Below, piece by piece: positions 1-8,860 of a DNA stretch of 64,000 nt (the stretch's first letter is position 1; each line of letters starts with the position of its first letter). Under the pieces are notes generated by a model. The model was not told the DNA's origin. It searched no databases and saw only the letters and a program-made list of their open reading frames with translations. The position numbers and the translations under genes were made by a program. Origin of the DNA: JALYGY01 sp963800975 (GTDB taxonomy: Bacteria; Actinomycetota; Rubrobacteria; Rubrobacterales; Rubrobacteraceae); contig CAWDDB010000021.1 in assembly GCA_963800975.1 (NCBI GenBank), positions 186,001-250,000 of the forward strand. The letters run 5' to 3'.

Positions 1-558
1 TCGCTCTCCGATGACGTGGCGAACCTCCGGAAGGTGCTCGCTTCGCTCGACGGCCCCGTCGTGCTGGCCGGGCACTGCTACGGGGGGTGCATGATCTCGG
101 CCGCGGGGCTTCCCGGCGACGTCTCCGCCCTGGTCTACATCACCGCCTACGCGCCGGACGAAGGGGAGAACGTGCTCGGGTTCACCGAGCGCTTTCCGAG
201 GACCGCGGGCGCCGCGGCTATCCGGACCCCCGACGACGGCTACCTGACCATACAGTCTTCCCTCTACCCCGAGGTCATCGCGGGGGACGTGCCCGCGCGG
301 GCCGGCCGGGTCTTCGCCGCCGTCCAGAAGCCCACTAGCGGGAAGTGCTTCGGGGAGCCGGCTGAACCCTCGGCCTGGCGATCGCTGCCAACCTGGTAAG
401 TGCGATCCGGGTCAGACCGGATGCTGCACCCTGACGCCCAGGCGTGGTTCGCGGAGCGCCTGGGAGCCGAGTCGGTCTCCATAGACTCGAGCCACGCCTC
501 TCTGGTCTCGCACCCGCGCGAGGTGGCCGACGCCATCCTCGAGGCGGCGCGCCTTTAA
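1..558 (+). pseudogene. alpha/beta hydrolase, 5' end outside window, in-frame stop
   Basis: The frame is open from base 1, so the gene starts upstream. It encodes the C-terminal two thirds of an alpha/beta hydrolase of the pimeloyl-ACP methyl esterase-like type. The nucleophile elbow reads GHCYGG, with Cys where the family has Ser. A TAA at 397-399 follows the PTW motif exactly where homologues usually have Tyr. The same frame then continues through RMLHPDAQAWF and DSSHASLVSHP, which carries the expected catalytic His, to a second stop at 556-558. A single base change (TAC or TAT to TAA) would explain the break. It may be a true nonsense mutation or a sequencing error. Confidence 0.6.
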
Positions 559-726
559 GTTAGGCATCAGGGGTAGTGGCGCTGGTCTCGTTCGCCATCG
601 GAACCCTCCCTGATGTGAGGTAGGGGCGGTTCGTGAACCCCGCTCCCACGTACGACCGAGATCCACAACCTGATGCCTGGAACCTGAAGCCACGCATTGC
701 GGAGATCAATACCTCCGCATGGCGCT

Positions 727-1176
727 CTAGTCGCGCACCACGAAGACGGGGCAGTGGGCGTGCTTGACTACTGAGTCCGAGACGCTGCCCATAAGCGCCC
801 GGCTGACCGCGCCGAGGCCCCGGCTGCCGATGACTATCAGGCCAACGTCGAGCGCCTCGGCGGTGCGCAGGATCTCCTTGTCCGGATCCCCGCTCCTGAA
901 GTGGGTCTCGGTCACCTTCCCACCGGTGGAGCCGATCTTCTCGGCCTGCTCCTTGAGGAACGTCTCGGCGTCCCTCTCGGCCTGCCCGATAAGGGAGTCC
1001 TTCACCTCCGCCGAGTAGTTGTGGTATCCAATGAGCTGGGCGGGCGTCGGCAGCACGTAGACCACGTGCATCTCCGAGCCGGTGTCCCTCGAGAGCTCGG
1101 TGGCCGCCTGGGTGGCCAGCTTCGACTCATTGGAACCGTCGGTTGCCAGCAACATCTTTGTCGGGAAGACGCTCAT
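727..1176 (-). CDS. universal stress protein (UspA family)
   Basis: This 149-residue protein is a single UspA domain of usual length. The N-terminus has the strand and Asp of the fold (MLLATDGSNES). The C-terminus has the ATP-binding signature G-x2-G-x9-G-S at about residues 117-131, so it is expected to bind ATP and dimerise in the cytoplasm. The start is ATG preceded by GAGGAGG on the minus strand. It is a lone gene whose upstream side is the AT-richer intergenic region. The physiological trigger cannot be read from the sequence. Confidence 0.93.
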   Translation of the reverse strand: MSVFPTKMLLATDGSNESKLATQAATELSRDTGSEMHVVYVLPTPAQLIGYHNYSAEVKDSLIGQAERDAETFLKEQAEKIGSTGGKVTETHFRSGDPDKEILRTAEALDVGLIVIGSRGLGAVSRALMGSVSDSVVKHAHCPVFVVRD

Positions 1177-1224
1177 ACCTAACCTCCTCTATCCGCTTTC
1201 CCTATACCGCTCCAACAACGAGTT

Positions 1225-1350
1225 TTACTAAGAGCTTGCGCGGATGGGCTCGCTACTCTTCATTTTTGCCGATTCTCCGAACGATCAAATCGGCTCCTCA
1301 TAGCCTTTTGACGCATTCGCCACCCGCTTATCCGCGCAGGCTCTTAATAA
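1225..1350. repeat. MITE-like element with 21-bp terminal inverted repeats
   Basis: TTACTAAGAGCTTGCGCGGA at 1225-1244 (arm ends at 1245) is matched in reverse complement at 1330-1350, with two differences over 21 bp. The 126-bp unit has no ORF and carries an inner hairpin with GCCGATT and AATCGGC arms. Clear target-site duplication was not found. It could be a non-autonomous transposon remnant or a structured RNA. Confidence 0.5.
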
Positions 1351-2020
1351 TACAGAGAAGCTGTTACTTGCGCTGAAAGCCGCGAAAGCTACCTTTATTA
1401 TTCCGGTTCGACCAACCGGAAGCTGGCTTGCCGCTAGAGCAACCTAAACAGGCAGGCTAGCGTTATCAGAGAAGAACTCTGGCTGCACATCCTCTGAGAC
1501 TACCTGGTCTCATACAAAACGTGCGATATCGCCTAAGCTTGGACTCAGAGCTTATCTGATGGGAGCAAAGGTCAAAATCGAGTTGATCTGGGCTCGGAGC
1601 CGTTAGAAGCAGACAGTTGGGCCGACGCTTGGGCGGGAGTATGATTCCGGGTCGGTAGCCTAGATGATGCACAGAGGTCCCATAACGCTAGTCCGTCTGT
1701 AAGGTCGTATTCTTCGCTTACTCGCTGGCGTAGTGGACATTCGTCCTGGGCTCTATGCCGTTAGTGTTCCTAAATAAGCGGCCATAAACCTGCTCGGCTA
1801 CCACTACAAACAACGCCCTGTCCAGCAGGTAGGGATCCTCTGGGAACCTCCTGACAAAATTGACGTGAGCAAGCCGCTTCAATAACATGTGGCAATGATT
1901 CACAGGGGATAAAGGAGGGTCGTGCATAGCCGAGACCATGAGTCGCACGGCAGGCTACGGCCTCAACGACCAGACGCTTAGTCGAAAACTTGGGCACACG
2001 TTATGCGAGGCTTTCTAGCG
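1351..2020. other. gene-poor AT-richer intergenic region
   Basis: About 670 bases without a convincing gene and visibly lower in GC than the flanks. A short hairpin with arms TTCCGGTT and AACCGGAA lies at 1401-1421. A minus-strand open frame at 1718-1948 (76 codons) has a plausible residue mix, but it shows no ribosome-binding site and no motif I recognise, so I do not call it. The composition shift next to the MITE-like element suggests old inserted DNA. Confidence 0.4.
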
Positions 2021-2033
2021 AGGAGGTAAGCAC

Positions 2034-3668
2034 GTGGGGAGAGGCAGGGACATGGATGCCGACAGGCCTGCAGAGCCTAGTGAGCCCCGGGCGCGCGGCA
2101 ACGACCCGGACGCCGTCGAGGGGCAAGACGGCGGCGAGCGGGGGTCCGAGGAGAGCGCACCCCGCAGGGTTGGGGAAGCGCACGAAGAGAGAGAGACTAC
2201 GGGCGCCGGGGTGAGCGAGGCGGAGCACGACTTCTTCGAGGGCGCCCCGACCAAGAACTTGCCGCCGATGCCGTTCAGAGACATGCCGCAGCCGCAGTCG
2301 CTGGGCAAGATTCTTGGGCCGAGCGTGATTCTGGCCGGACTCGGCGTCGGATCGGGCGAGTACATCATCTGGCCCTTCATCGTCTCGAACCTGGGGATCG
2401 GCATTCTCTGGGCCGCCGTGGTCGGCGTTACGCTTCAGTATTTCCTGAACATGGAGATCGAGCGCTACACCCTGGCGACCGGCGAGACCGCCGTCTCCGG
2501 CTTCTCCCGCTTCTGGAAGCCGTGGGGGATCGTCTTCTGCTTCGGGGCGGTAATACCGAACGCGTTCCCGGGTTGGGCCACTGGCGGGGTCACGATCCTG
2601 ACGTTCCTGACGCCCTTGGGCGAAGGCTCCATTCCGTACGTCACCATAGCCGTACTCATAGCCCTGGGCATCGCGCTAACGGTTTCGCCGGTCGTCTACC
2701 AGACATTGGAGAAGGCGGAATTCTTCAAGGTCGGCCTCAGCATCGTGTTCCTGGTCATAGCCATCGTCGCCGTCCTCGTGCCCAGGGCCGGCGAATTGAA
2801 CGCCATGAGTCAGATGGTCACGACCTTCGGCCAGATCCCGACTTCCGCGGTGGTACCGATCTCGGTCATCCTGGGCGGGCTCGTGTTCGCGGGAGCGGGC
2901 GGGGCAAACAACCTCGTGCAGAGCAACTACATCCGCGACAAGGGCCTCGGCATGGGGGCCTACATCCCGAAGATCGTCTCGCCGATCACCGGCGAGCCGA
3001 TGGCGGAGCCCGCGACCGGCTCGATGGTGCGCCAGGACGAGGAGAATATCCGCCGCTACAAAGCCTGGTACAAGGTCTGCAGCACGGAGCAGCTCGTCAG
3101 CTTCTGGGCCATCTGTATCTTCGCCATAGTCACCTTCTCGCTGGTCGCCTACACTACGGTCTACGGCCGGGATCTTGCGGAGGCGGCCGACTTCACCTTT
3201 ATCCAGGCCGAGGGTGAGGCGCTCAAGAACATCGTCGGTAACTGGTTCGGGACGTTCTTCTGGATCTTCGGCACGCTCTCACTGCTGCTCGTGGCGATCG
3301 GCGTCGTAGACTACGTCGCGCGCCTCGTGGCCGACGCGCTCAAGACTATCCACCTCACGAACAACGAGAACTGGAGCGAGAGCCGGATCTACTTCACAGT
3401 CGTATGGACCATGATTGCCCTCGGGACGGCCATCCTCCTGGCCGGCCTCGAAGCGCCACTGGTCCTGCTCGTGATCTCGTCGTGCCTCGGCGGCGGCGTC
3501 ATGTTCGTCTACGCGGTCCTGCTCTTCCAGCTCAACCGCAGAGCGCTGCCGGACGCGATAAAGGTCAGCGGCTTCCGGCTGGTCATGCTGATCGTGAGCA
3601 TCCTCTTCTACGGCTTCTTCGTAGGGTGGCTGATCATCGCGCAGGTCCAGGGCCTGTTCGCGGCGTAG
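2034..3668 (+). CDS. Nramp-related metal ion transporter
   Basis: A 544-residue polytopic membrane protein with a charged, probably cytoplasmic N-terminal tail of about 80 residues followed by some eleven hydrophobic segments. Two landmarks match the Nramp-related transporter family: the TM1 region GVGSGEYIIWP and the loop NLVQSNYIRDKG near residue 295. The canonical DPGN metal motif of TM1 is absent, so this belongs to a divergent branch and substrate metal is uncertain. The GTG start at 2034 is chosen because AGGAGGT lies at 2021-2027. A tiny membrane ORF and a terminator follow directly. Confidence 0.85.
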   Translation: MGRGRDMDADRPAEPSEPRARGNDPDAVEGQDGGERGSEESAPRRVGEAHEERETTGAGVSEAEHDFFEGAPTKNLPPMPFRDMPQPQSLGKILGPSVILAGLGVGSGEYIIWPFIVSNLGIGILWAAVVGVTLQYFLNMEIERYTLATGETAVSGFSRFWKPWGIVFCFGAVIPNAFPGWATGGVTILTFLTPLGEGSIPYVTIAVLIALGIALTVSPVVYQTLEKAEFFKVGLSIVFLVIAIVAVLVPRAGELNAMSQMVTTFGQIPTSAVVPISVILGGLVFAGAGGANNLVQSNYIRDKGLGMGAYIPKIVSPITGEPMAEPATGSMVRQDEENIRRYKAWYKVCSTEQLVSFWAICIFAIVTFSLVAYTTVYGRDLAEAADFTFIQAEGEALKNIVGNWFGTFFWIFGTLSLLLVAIGVVDYVARLVADALKTIHLTNNENWSESRIYFTVVWTMIALGTAILLAGLEAPLVLLVISSCLGGGVMFVYAVLLFQLNRRALPDAIKVSGFRLVMLIVSILFYGFFVGWLIIAQVQGLFAA

Positions 3669-3696
3669 AGGGCGAGCGGGGTAAAGGGAGACAGAC

Positions 3697-3795
3697 GTGG
3701 GCAGACGTATCTTCGCCCGGTTCATCGTCTTCCTGGTGGTCTTCGCCGTCCTGATAGCCCTGGGCTTGCTGTTCGGGTTGATACAGACGGACTGA
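3697..3795 (+). CDS. 32-residue single-pass membrane protein
   Basis: A short frame opens with GTG, with AAAGGGAG a few bases upstream, and ends TGA. The product is a basic N-terminus (GRRIFARF) followed by one continuous hydrophobic helix and the tail QTD. It lies 28 bases after the Nramp-like gene and directly before a strong terminator, so it is probably co-transcribed. It may be a small accessory subunit of the transporter. Function is unknown and the call rests on placement and composition. Confidence 0.45.
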   Translation: MGRRIFARFIVFLVVFAVLIALGLLFGLIQTD

Positions 3796-3805
3796 GTGCT
3801 AAAGG

Positions 3806-3841
3806 AAAGCTCCTCCCCGTTCCGGCGGGGAGGAGCTTTTT
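3806..3841 (+). terminator. Rho-independent terminator after the Nramp-like operon
   Basis: Perfect 14-bp arms at 3806-3819 and 3826-3839 with a six-base loop, followed by a run of five T. It separates the transporter unit from the downstream sugar-acid operon. Confidence 0.92.
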
Positions 3842-4065
3842 GCTGCTACCGGACTATCGGGCGAGAGCCGACTAGGTGGGGCGTCGCTACGGCGTTTGCT
3901 GCGTCCACGGGTACGGTGGCCTCCGGCCGCCCCGGTGTCGCGTTACGAGACGGCGATCTTTCTCACCGACCGTCGTAGCCCAGCCAATGCTGCGGATCCT
4001 CTACCTGCGGGCCCCGGAGGTGCTATTTTTAGCCCGAGGAGCGAGCTTCTTTATTGGGTGGGACC

Positions 4066-5265
4066 ATGCGCGTGGCCATAATCGCCGACGATCTTACCGG
4101 CGCCGCGGATACCGGGGTGCAGTTCGCCCGCGCCGGTTACGGGACGGCGGTCGTCTTCCGTGGCGCCCCGTTGCCGCCGGACGGAGACCTCGAAGCCGTG
4201 GCGCTTGACACCGATTCGAGGGCCATTCCGGCCGGCGCTGCGGCCCGGAGGGTGCTCGAGGCCGTGCGTTCGGTGCGCGACGCCCCCATCGTCTACAAGA
4301 AGCTCGACTCTACACTGCGCGGCCCGATAGCCGCGGAGCTCGCGGCGGCCCTTGGCGCCTCGGGACGCGAGCGCGTGGTGGTGGCGCCTGCGTTTCCTTC
4401 GGCCGGGCGAACCACGCTGCATGGCGTCCAGCTGGTTCGTGGCGTACCGGTGCACGAGACCGAGGCAAGCAACGATCCGCGAACCCCCATTCGGGAGGGT
4501 CACCTGCCCTCGTTGCTCGCCGACGCGTTCCCTTCGGTCGAGTCCATGGGCACGTCGGACCTGCCGGATCCCGCGGCGGTACGCCGGGCGCTCGAAGGCG
4601 CGGTGTGCCTAGTAGCCGACGCCGCGCGCGACGAGGATTTAGTAGCCCTGGTGCGGGCCGTGCCGGATCCCTCGGAGGTGCTCTGGGCCGGGTCCGCGGG
4701 GCTCGCCGTCGCGCTCGGCGACGTGTACCCGGGCCCGCACGCGGAGACGCAAGCTCCTCGGGCCGGCCCGGTCCGCAAGGTGCTCGTCGTGGTCGGCAGC
4801 CTGAGCGGGGTGGCCAGGGAGCAACTGAGGTCGCTGGAGGAGCACGGGTGGCCCCTGATCCCCGCCACCGGAGGGACGGGCTCGGAGAGGGGGGCGCTGG
4901 ACGAGGCCAGGCGGGCGCTCGCGACGGCAGAGTGTGCGGGCCTCCATTCGTCCGAGGACAGGAATTCTTCTGACGCCGCGGAGGTGGTCGGGGCGATGGC
5001 CGACGTGGCCATCGCCCTCTCGCGGGAGGGGCTCTTCGACGCGCTCGTGCTCACGGGAGGGGACACGGCGGTCGGAGTGGCGCGGCGGCTCGGGGCGAGC
5101 GGGATCCGGCTCGAGGGTGAGGTGGAGGCCGGCATCCCGGTCGGCGTCCTTATCGGGCCGAACCCTTACCGGGTCGTCACCAAGGCAGGGTCTTTCGGAG
5201 AAGCGGGTACACTGGTGGAGGTCGTGGAGACGCTCCTGAAAGGTGGGAGGAAAGGGGAAGCATGA
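4066..5265 (+). CDS. four-carbon acid sugar kinase (DUF1537 family)
   Basis: About 399 residues from the ATG; an in-frame TTG at 4054 is less likely. The N-terminal domain begins MRVAIIADDLTGAADTG, the signature of the OtnK/DtnK/LtnK kinases. The C-terminal nucleotide-binding domain has LVLTGGDTAVG (about residue 328) and TKAGSFGE near the end. Family members phosphorylate erythronate, threonate or related 4-carbon acids at O4. The stop overlaps the ATG of the next gene (ATGA), so the kinase and the PdxA2-like dehydrogenase are translationally coupled, the pairing known for threonate and erythronate catabolism. The exact substrate is not determined. Confidence 0.9.
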   Translation: MRVAIIADDLTGAADTGVQFARAGYGTAVVFRGAPLPPDGDLEAVALDTDSRAIPAGAAARRVLEAVRSVRDAPIVYKKLDSTLRGPIAAELAAALGASGRERVVVAPAFPSAGRTTLHGVQLVRGVPVHETEASNDPRTPIREGHLPSLLADAFPSVESMGTSDLPDPAAVRRALEGAVCLVADAARDEDLVALVRAVPDPSEVLWAGSAGLAVALGDVYPGPHAETQAPRAGPVRKVLVVVGSLSGVAREQLRSLEEHGWPLIPATGGTGSERGALDEARRALATAECAGLHSSEDRNSSDAAEVVGAMADVAIALSREGLFDALVLTGGDTAVGVARRLGASGIRLEGEVEAGIPVGVLIGPNPYRVVTKAGSFGEAGTLVEVVETLLKGGRKGEA

Positions 5266-6272
5266 ACGCGCCGCTCATAGCAGTCACGATGGGTGATCCA
5301 GCGGGCGTGGGGCCCGAGATAATAGCCAGGACGTTCGCCGATCCGGGCATCGGTGAGGAGGGCAGGGCCTTCGTCGTTGGGGATCCTGGTACGCTGGAGC
5401 GCGCCGTACGGATCCGCGAATTGCCGCTGCGCGTGAACGTGGTGGCCGAGCCGGAGGATGCGGATTTCGAGCGGGACACCGTGGACGTGCTCCCGGTCGG
5501 AGACCTCGCCGACGACCTGCCGTTCGGGAAGCTGGACGCTCGCGCGGGGGACGCGGCTTTCCGGTACCTGGAGCGCGCGACGAACCTGGCGATCGAGGGC
5601 CGGGTGGGCGCCATTGCGACCGCCCCCCTGAACAAGGAGGCGATGCACCTGGCAGGGCACAAGTACCCCGGGCACACCGAGATCCTCGCGGACCTGACCG
5701 GCACCGAGGACTACGCGATGATGCTCGTGACAGACGAGCTCAAGGTCATCCACGTCAGCACCCACGTCTCCTTGCGCGAGGCGATAGAGCGCGTGCAACC
5801 GGAGCGGGAGCTGGCCGTGATACGGCTCGCCCACGGCTCGTTGCGCAAGCTGGGCGTGGACGAGCCGAGGGTGGCCGTCGCCGGCCTGAACCCCCACGCC
5901 GGGGAGAACGGCCTCTTCGGCACCGAGGACGCCGAGCGCATAGCCCCCGCCATCGAGGAGGCGAGGACCGAGGGCATCGACGCCTCCGGCCCCCACCCGC
6001 CCGATACGGTCCTGATGAGGGCCCGGACGGGCGTGTTCGACGTTGTGGTGGTCCAGTACCACGACCAGGGACACATCCCGGTCAAGCTTATGGGCTTCGA
6101 TACCGGGGTAAACGTCACCGTGGGTCTGCCGTTCTTCCGTACCAGCGTGGACCACGGGACGGCCTTCGACATCGCCGGGACCGGCCGGGCCGATCACGCG
6201 AGCATGCGCGCAGCCCTCGATCTCGCCAGGACCCTGGCGAGCGCGGAGGAGCGCGCCGAGGAAAGGAGCTAG
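5262..6272 (+). CDS. PdxA2-type 4-phospho-sugar-acid dehydrogenase
   Basis: A 336-residue PdxA-family NAD-dependent oxidative decarboxylase. Visible motifs are TMGDPAGVGPEI at the N-terminus, ATAPLNKEAMH, HKYPGHTEIL, and the metal-site segment YHDQGHIPVKLMGF. Length is normal for the family. Context with a DUF1537 kinase points to the PdxA2 subgroup, which oxidises and decarboxylates 4-phosphothreonate or 4-phosphoerythronate to dihydroxyacetone phosphate, and not to pyridoxine synthesis. The next gene follows after 4 bases. Confidence 0.9.
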   Translation: MNAPLIAVTMGDPAGVGPEIIARTFADPGIGEEGRAFVVGDPGTLERAVRIRELPLRVNVVAEPEDADFERDTVDVLPVGDLADDLPFGKLDARAGDAAFRYLERATNLAIEGRVGAIATAPLNKEAMHLAGHKYPGHTEILADLTGTEDYAMMLVTDELKVIHVSTHVSLREAIERVQPERELAVIRLAHGSLRKLGVDEPRVAVAGLNPHAGENGLFGTEDAERIAPAIEEARTEGIDASGPHPPDTVLMRARTGVFDVVVVQYHDQGHIPVKLMGFDTGVNVTVGLPFFRTSVDHGTAFDIAGTGRADHASMRAALDLARTLASAEERAEERS

Positions 6273-6276
6273 GAAG

Positions 6277-7593
6277 ATGCGGTTTCCCAAGGTCGTCAAT
6301 GTGCGACAGGACTTCCCGAGGCCGCGTGTGGAAGACGTGGGGGAGGCGCTGCGAGAGCAGTGCGCGAAGCAGGAGGTAGCGGGCCGGATCGAGCCCGGCG
6401 CGAGCGTGGCGATCACCGCCGGCAGCAGGGGTATATCCGGAATCGACGACGTCCTGCGCTCGCTCGTCCGGATAATCAAGGACGCGGGGGCCGACCCCTT
6501 TATCGTTCCGGCGATGGGCAGCCACGGCGGGGCGACGGCCGAGGGACAGGTGGAGATCCTCGGTAGCCTCGGGATCACGGAGGAGTCGGTCGGGGCGCCC
6601 ATCCGTTCTTCTATGCAGGTGATCGAGCTCGGGGAGACCGAGAGCGGCGTCCCGGTCTTTATGGACCGCGTCGCCTCGGAGGCGGACGGCGTCGTGATCG
6701 TGGGCAGGATCAAGCAGCACACCGACTTCCGCTCGGAGGTGGAGAGCGGGCTGCTGAAGATGGCCTCGATAGGCCTCGGGAAACACGCCCAGGCCCTGGC
6801 CTTGCACGCCCACGGGGTTACCGGCATTAGGGACTACATGGTCGAGGCGGGGAGGAAGGTGTTCGCCTCAGGCAAGGTGCTCTTCGGCGTCGGCATCGTC
6901 GAGAACGCCTACGAGGAGACCGCGATCATCGAGGCCATACCCCCCGAGAGGGTCGCCGAACGCGAGGCGGAGCTGCTGACAGAATCCGCCAACCTGATGC
7001 CCAGGCTGCCGGTCTCCGACGTGGACGTCCTCTTCGTGGACGAGCTCGGCAAAAACTTCTCCGGGACCGGCATGGACACGAACGTGATCGGGCGCTTCCG
7101 CATACTCGGGGTCGAGGAGCCCGAGAGCCCGCGAATCAAGTACGTCATCGTGGGCGACGTGAGCGAGCCGTCGCACGGCAACGCCCTCGGCATCGGGTTG
7201 GCGGACTTTACGACGGAGCGCCTCTTCGAGAAGATCGACCGCGACGCCATGAACCAGAACGTCCTGACGAGCACGTTCGTGGAGCGCGCCAAGATCCCGA
7301 TGGTCTTCGAGAACGACCGGGAGGCGCTGCAGGCCGCCGTCCGCTGTAACTGGGGCGTCGAGCCCGAGGAGACGCGGTTCGTGCGTATCCCGAACACGCT
7401 GCACCTCAGGCACCTCTACGTCTCCGAAAACCTGGTGGACGAGGTCCTAGCGGGCGCCGAAGCCGAGGTCGTGGGAGATGCGGCCGAGGTGGAGTTCGAC
7501 GAGGAGGGCCGCCTCGCGCGCTTCGACGCCGGGGACGGGGAGAAGGCCGCGACCGTCTCCACGGATCGGGACGACGGCTACCACGGAGACTAG
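6277..7593 (+). CDS. LarA-like (DUF2088) racemase/epimerase family protein
   Basis: A 438-residue protein of the nickel-pincer lactate racemase superfamily. Recognisable segments are AITAGSRGI, AMGSHGGATAEGQ (about residues 85-97), VGRIKQHTDF and LLKMASIGLGKHAQAL, which includes candidate cofactor-site Lys and His residues. True LarA needs the LarB/C/E cofactor proteins; none is in the window. Placement between a PdxA2-type dehydrogenase and an SDR suggests it isomerises a sugar acid that enters the kinase step. GGAAAGGAG precedes the ATG. Substrate is inferred only from context. Confidence 0.8.
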   Translation: MRFPKVVNVRQDFPRPRVEDVGEALREQCAKQEVAGRIEPGASVAITAGSRGISGIDDVLRSLVRIIKDAGADPFIVPAMGSHGGATAEGQVEILGSLGITEESVGAPIRSSMQVIELGETESGVPVFMDRVASEADGVVIVGRIKQHTDFRSEVESGLLKMASIGLGKHAQALALHAHGVTGIRDYMVEAGRKVFASGKVLFGVGIVENAYEETAIIEAIPPERVAEREAELLTESANLMPRLPVSDVDVLFVDELGKNFSGTGMDTNVIGRFRILGVEEPESPRIKYVIVGDVSEPSHGNALGIGLADFTTERLFEKIDRDAMNQNVLTSTFVERAKIPMVFENDREALQAAVRCNWGVEPEETRFVRIPNTLHLRHLYVSENLVDEVLAGAEAEVVGDAAEVEFDEEGRLARFDAGDGEKAATVSTDRDDGYHGD

Positions 7594-7606
7594 AGAGGGG
7601 GAGAGG

Positions 7607-8383
7607 ATGGAGAGCACTGGGGGATCGGACCGGGGCCTCGGACGGCTGGAGGGAAAATCCGCGGTGGTGACGGGGGCCGCGAAGGGCATCGGCAGGGCGA
7701 CGGCCGAGTTGTTCGCGCGGGAGGGCGCGCGGCTGGTCCTGACCGACGTGGACGAGGCCGGGCTCTCGGAGATCGGGGACCGGCTGGGAGGCGCCGAGGT
7801 CGAGACCGTGGTCGGCGACGTCTCGGTACCCGAGGACGCGCGCGCGATGATCTCCGCGTGCGTCGAGCGCTTCGGGAGGATAGACGTCCTCGTCGCAAAC
7901 GCCGGGGTCATCCCGCTCAAGAACATCGTGGATGCCACGCCGGAGGACTGGGACGGCGTGATGGCGATCGACGGCAGGGGCATGTTCCTGACCTGCAAGT
8001 ACGCCATAGAGGCGATGCTCGAGCAGCCGGAGCCTGGCGGGTCCATAGTGTGTCTCTCCTCGATCTCGGGTCTCGCGGGCCAGAGAGACCAGGCGACCTA
8101 CGGACCGGCCAAGTTCGTCGCCTCCGGGCTAACCAAGCACCTGGCGGTCGAGTGGGCCGACCGCAACATCAGGGTCAACGCCGTCGCGCCCGGCACGATA
8201 GCGACCGAGGCGGTCAAGGACCTGCCGGAGAAATACGTGGCGCCGATGAGGGATGTGCACCCGGTAGGGCGCCTCGGCGAGCCCTCCGAGGTGGCCAACG
8301 CCATCCTCTTTCTTGCCTCGGACGAGGCTTCCTTCGTGACCGGGGCCATACTCTCCGTGGACGGCGGATACATGGCGCAGTAG
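7607..8383 (+). CDS. SDR family oxidoreductase
   Basis: A classical short-chain dehydrogenase of 258 residues. It has the cofactor motif TGAAKGIG, the NAG motif (VANAG), a catalytic Ser in CLSSISG, and the YxxxK motif as YGPAK. The ATG at 7607 is chosen because AGAGGGGGAGAGG lies just upstream; longer in-frame extensions run back into the preceding gene. It ends with the family-typical VDGGYMAQ. In this operon it probably oxidises or reduces a sugar acid. An Asp after beta-2 (TDVDEAG) suggests preference for NAD(H). Confidence 0.88.
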   Translation: MESTGGSDRGLGRLEGKSAVVTGAAKGIGRATAELFAREGARLVLTDVDEAGLSEIGDRLGGAEVETVVGDVSVPEDARAMISACVERFGRIDVLVANAGVIPLKNIVDATPEDWDGVMAIDGRGMFLTCKYAIEAMLEQPEPGGSIVCLSSISGLAGQRDQATYGPAKFVASGLTKHLAVEWADRNIRVNAVAPGTIATEAVKDLPEKYVAPMRDVHPVGRLGEPSEVANAILFLASDEASFVTGAILSVDGGYMAQ

Positions 8384-8402
8384 GGCCGCGGAGGAGCAGC
8401 GC

Positions 8403-8792
8403 ATGATCGAACGCAGACAGGTCCCCGGGCTGAGCCAGCCGCCGGGCTACTCGCACGTGGTCGTGGCCTCGGGGAGGAGGCTGGTTGCCACAGCCGGCGC
8501 CGTCCCGCTCGACGCGCGGGGCGAGCTCGTCGGACCCGGAGATTACCCCGCGCAGACGAGGCAGGTGCTAGACAACCTCGCGGTTGCCCTGGAGCTTACG
8601 GGCGTGCGGGGGGCCGACGTTATCAAGACGACGGTCTACGTGGTCACGGGTAGCGGGGAGGACCTCGCTGACGTGTGGCGGGTGGTCCAGCAATCCGAGG
8701 TGTCCGACGCGGCGAGCACACTCCTCGGCGTCTCCCTGCTCGGCTACGAGGGCCAGCTGGTCGAGATCGAAGCGCTGGCCGTGCTGGAGTAG
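8403..8792 (+). CDS. RidA family protein
   Basis: 129 residues, the usual size for the YjgF/YER057c/UK114 fold. Segments AGAVPLDARGE, NLAVALELTG, VIKTTVYVV and LVEIEALAVLE match the family. RidA proteins hydrolyse reactive enamine/imine intermediates, but divergent members may act on other small molecules. GGAGGAG sits just before the ATG. It is the last gene of the sugar-acid operon, 19 bases after the SDR, so it may deal with an unstable pathway intermediate. Confidence 0.85.
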   Translation: MIERRQVPGLSQPPGYSHVVVASGRRLVATAGAVPLDARGELVGPGDYPAQTRQVLDNLAVALELTGVRGADVIKTTVYVVTGSGEDLADVWRVVQQSEVSDAASTLLGVSLLGYEGQLVEIEALAVLE

Positions 8793-8860
8793 CGCGGCAG
8801 GCGTCGCAAGCGGTGTGGTAGCTTACCGGAGGGGAACGTAAGTCTACAAAGGGATCCACT

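Noticed and set aside
1718..1997. Two overlapping minus-strand ORFs of 75-76 codons
   Set aside because: No ribosome-binding site, no motif and no operon context; kept only as a remark in the intergenic entry.
5262..6272. Pyridoxine biosynthesis role for the PdxA-like gene
   Set aside because: Coupling to a DUF1537 kinase favours the PdxA2 catabolic role.
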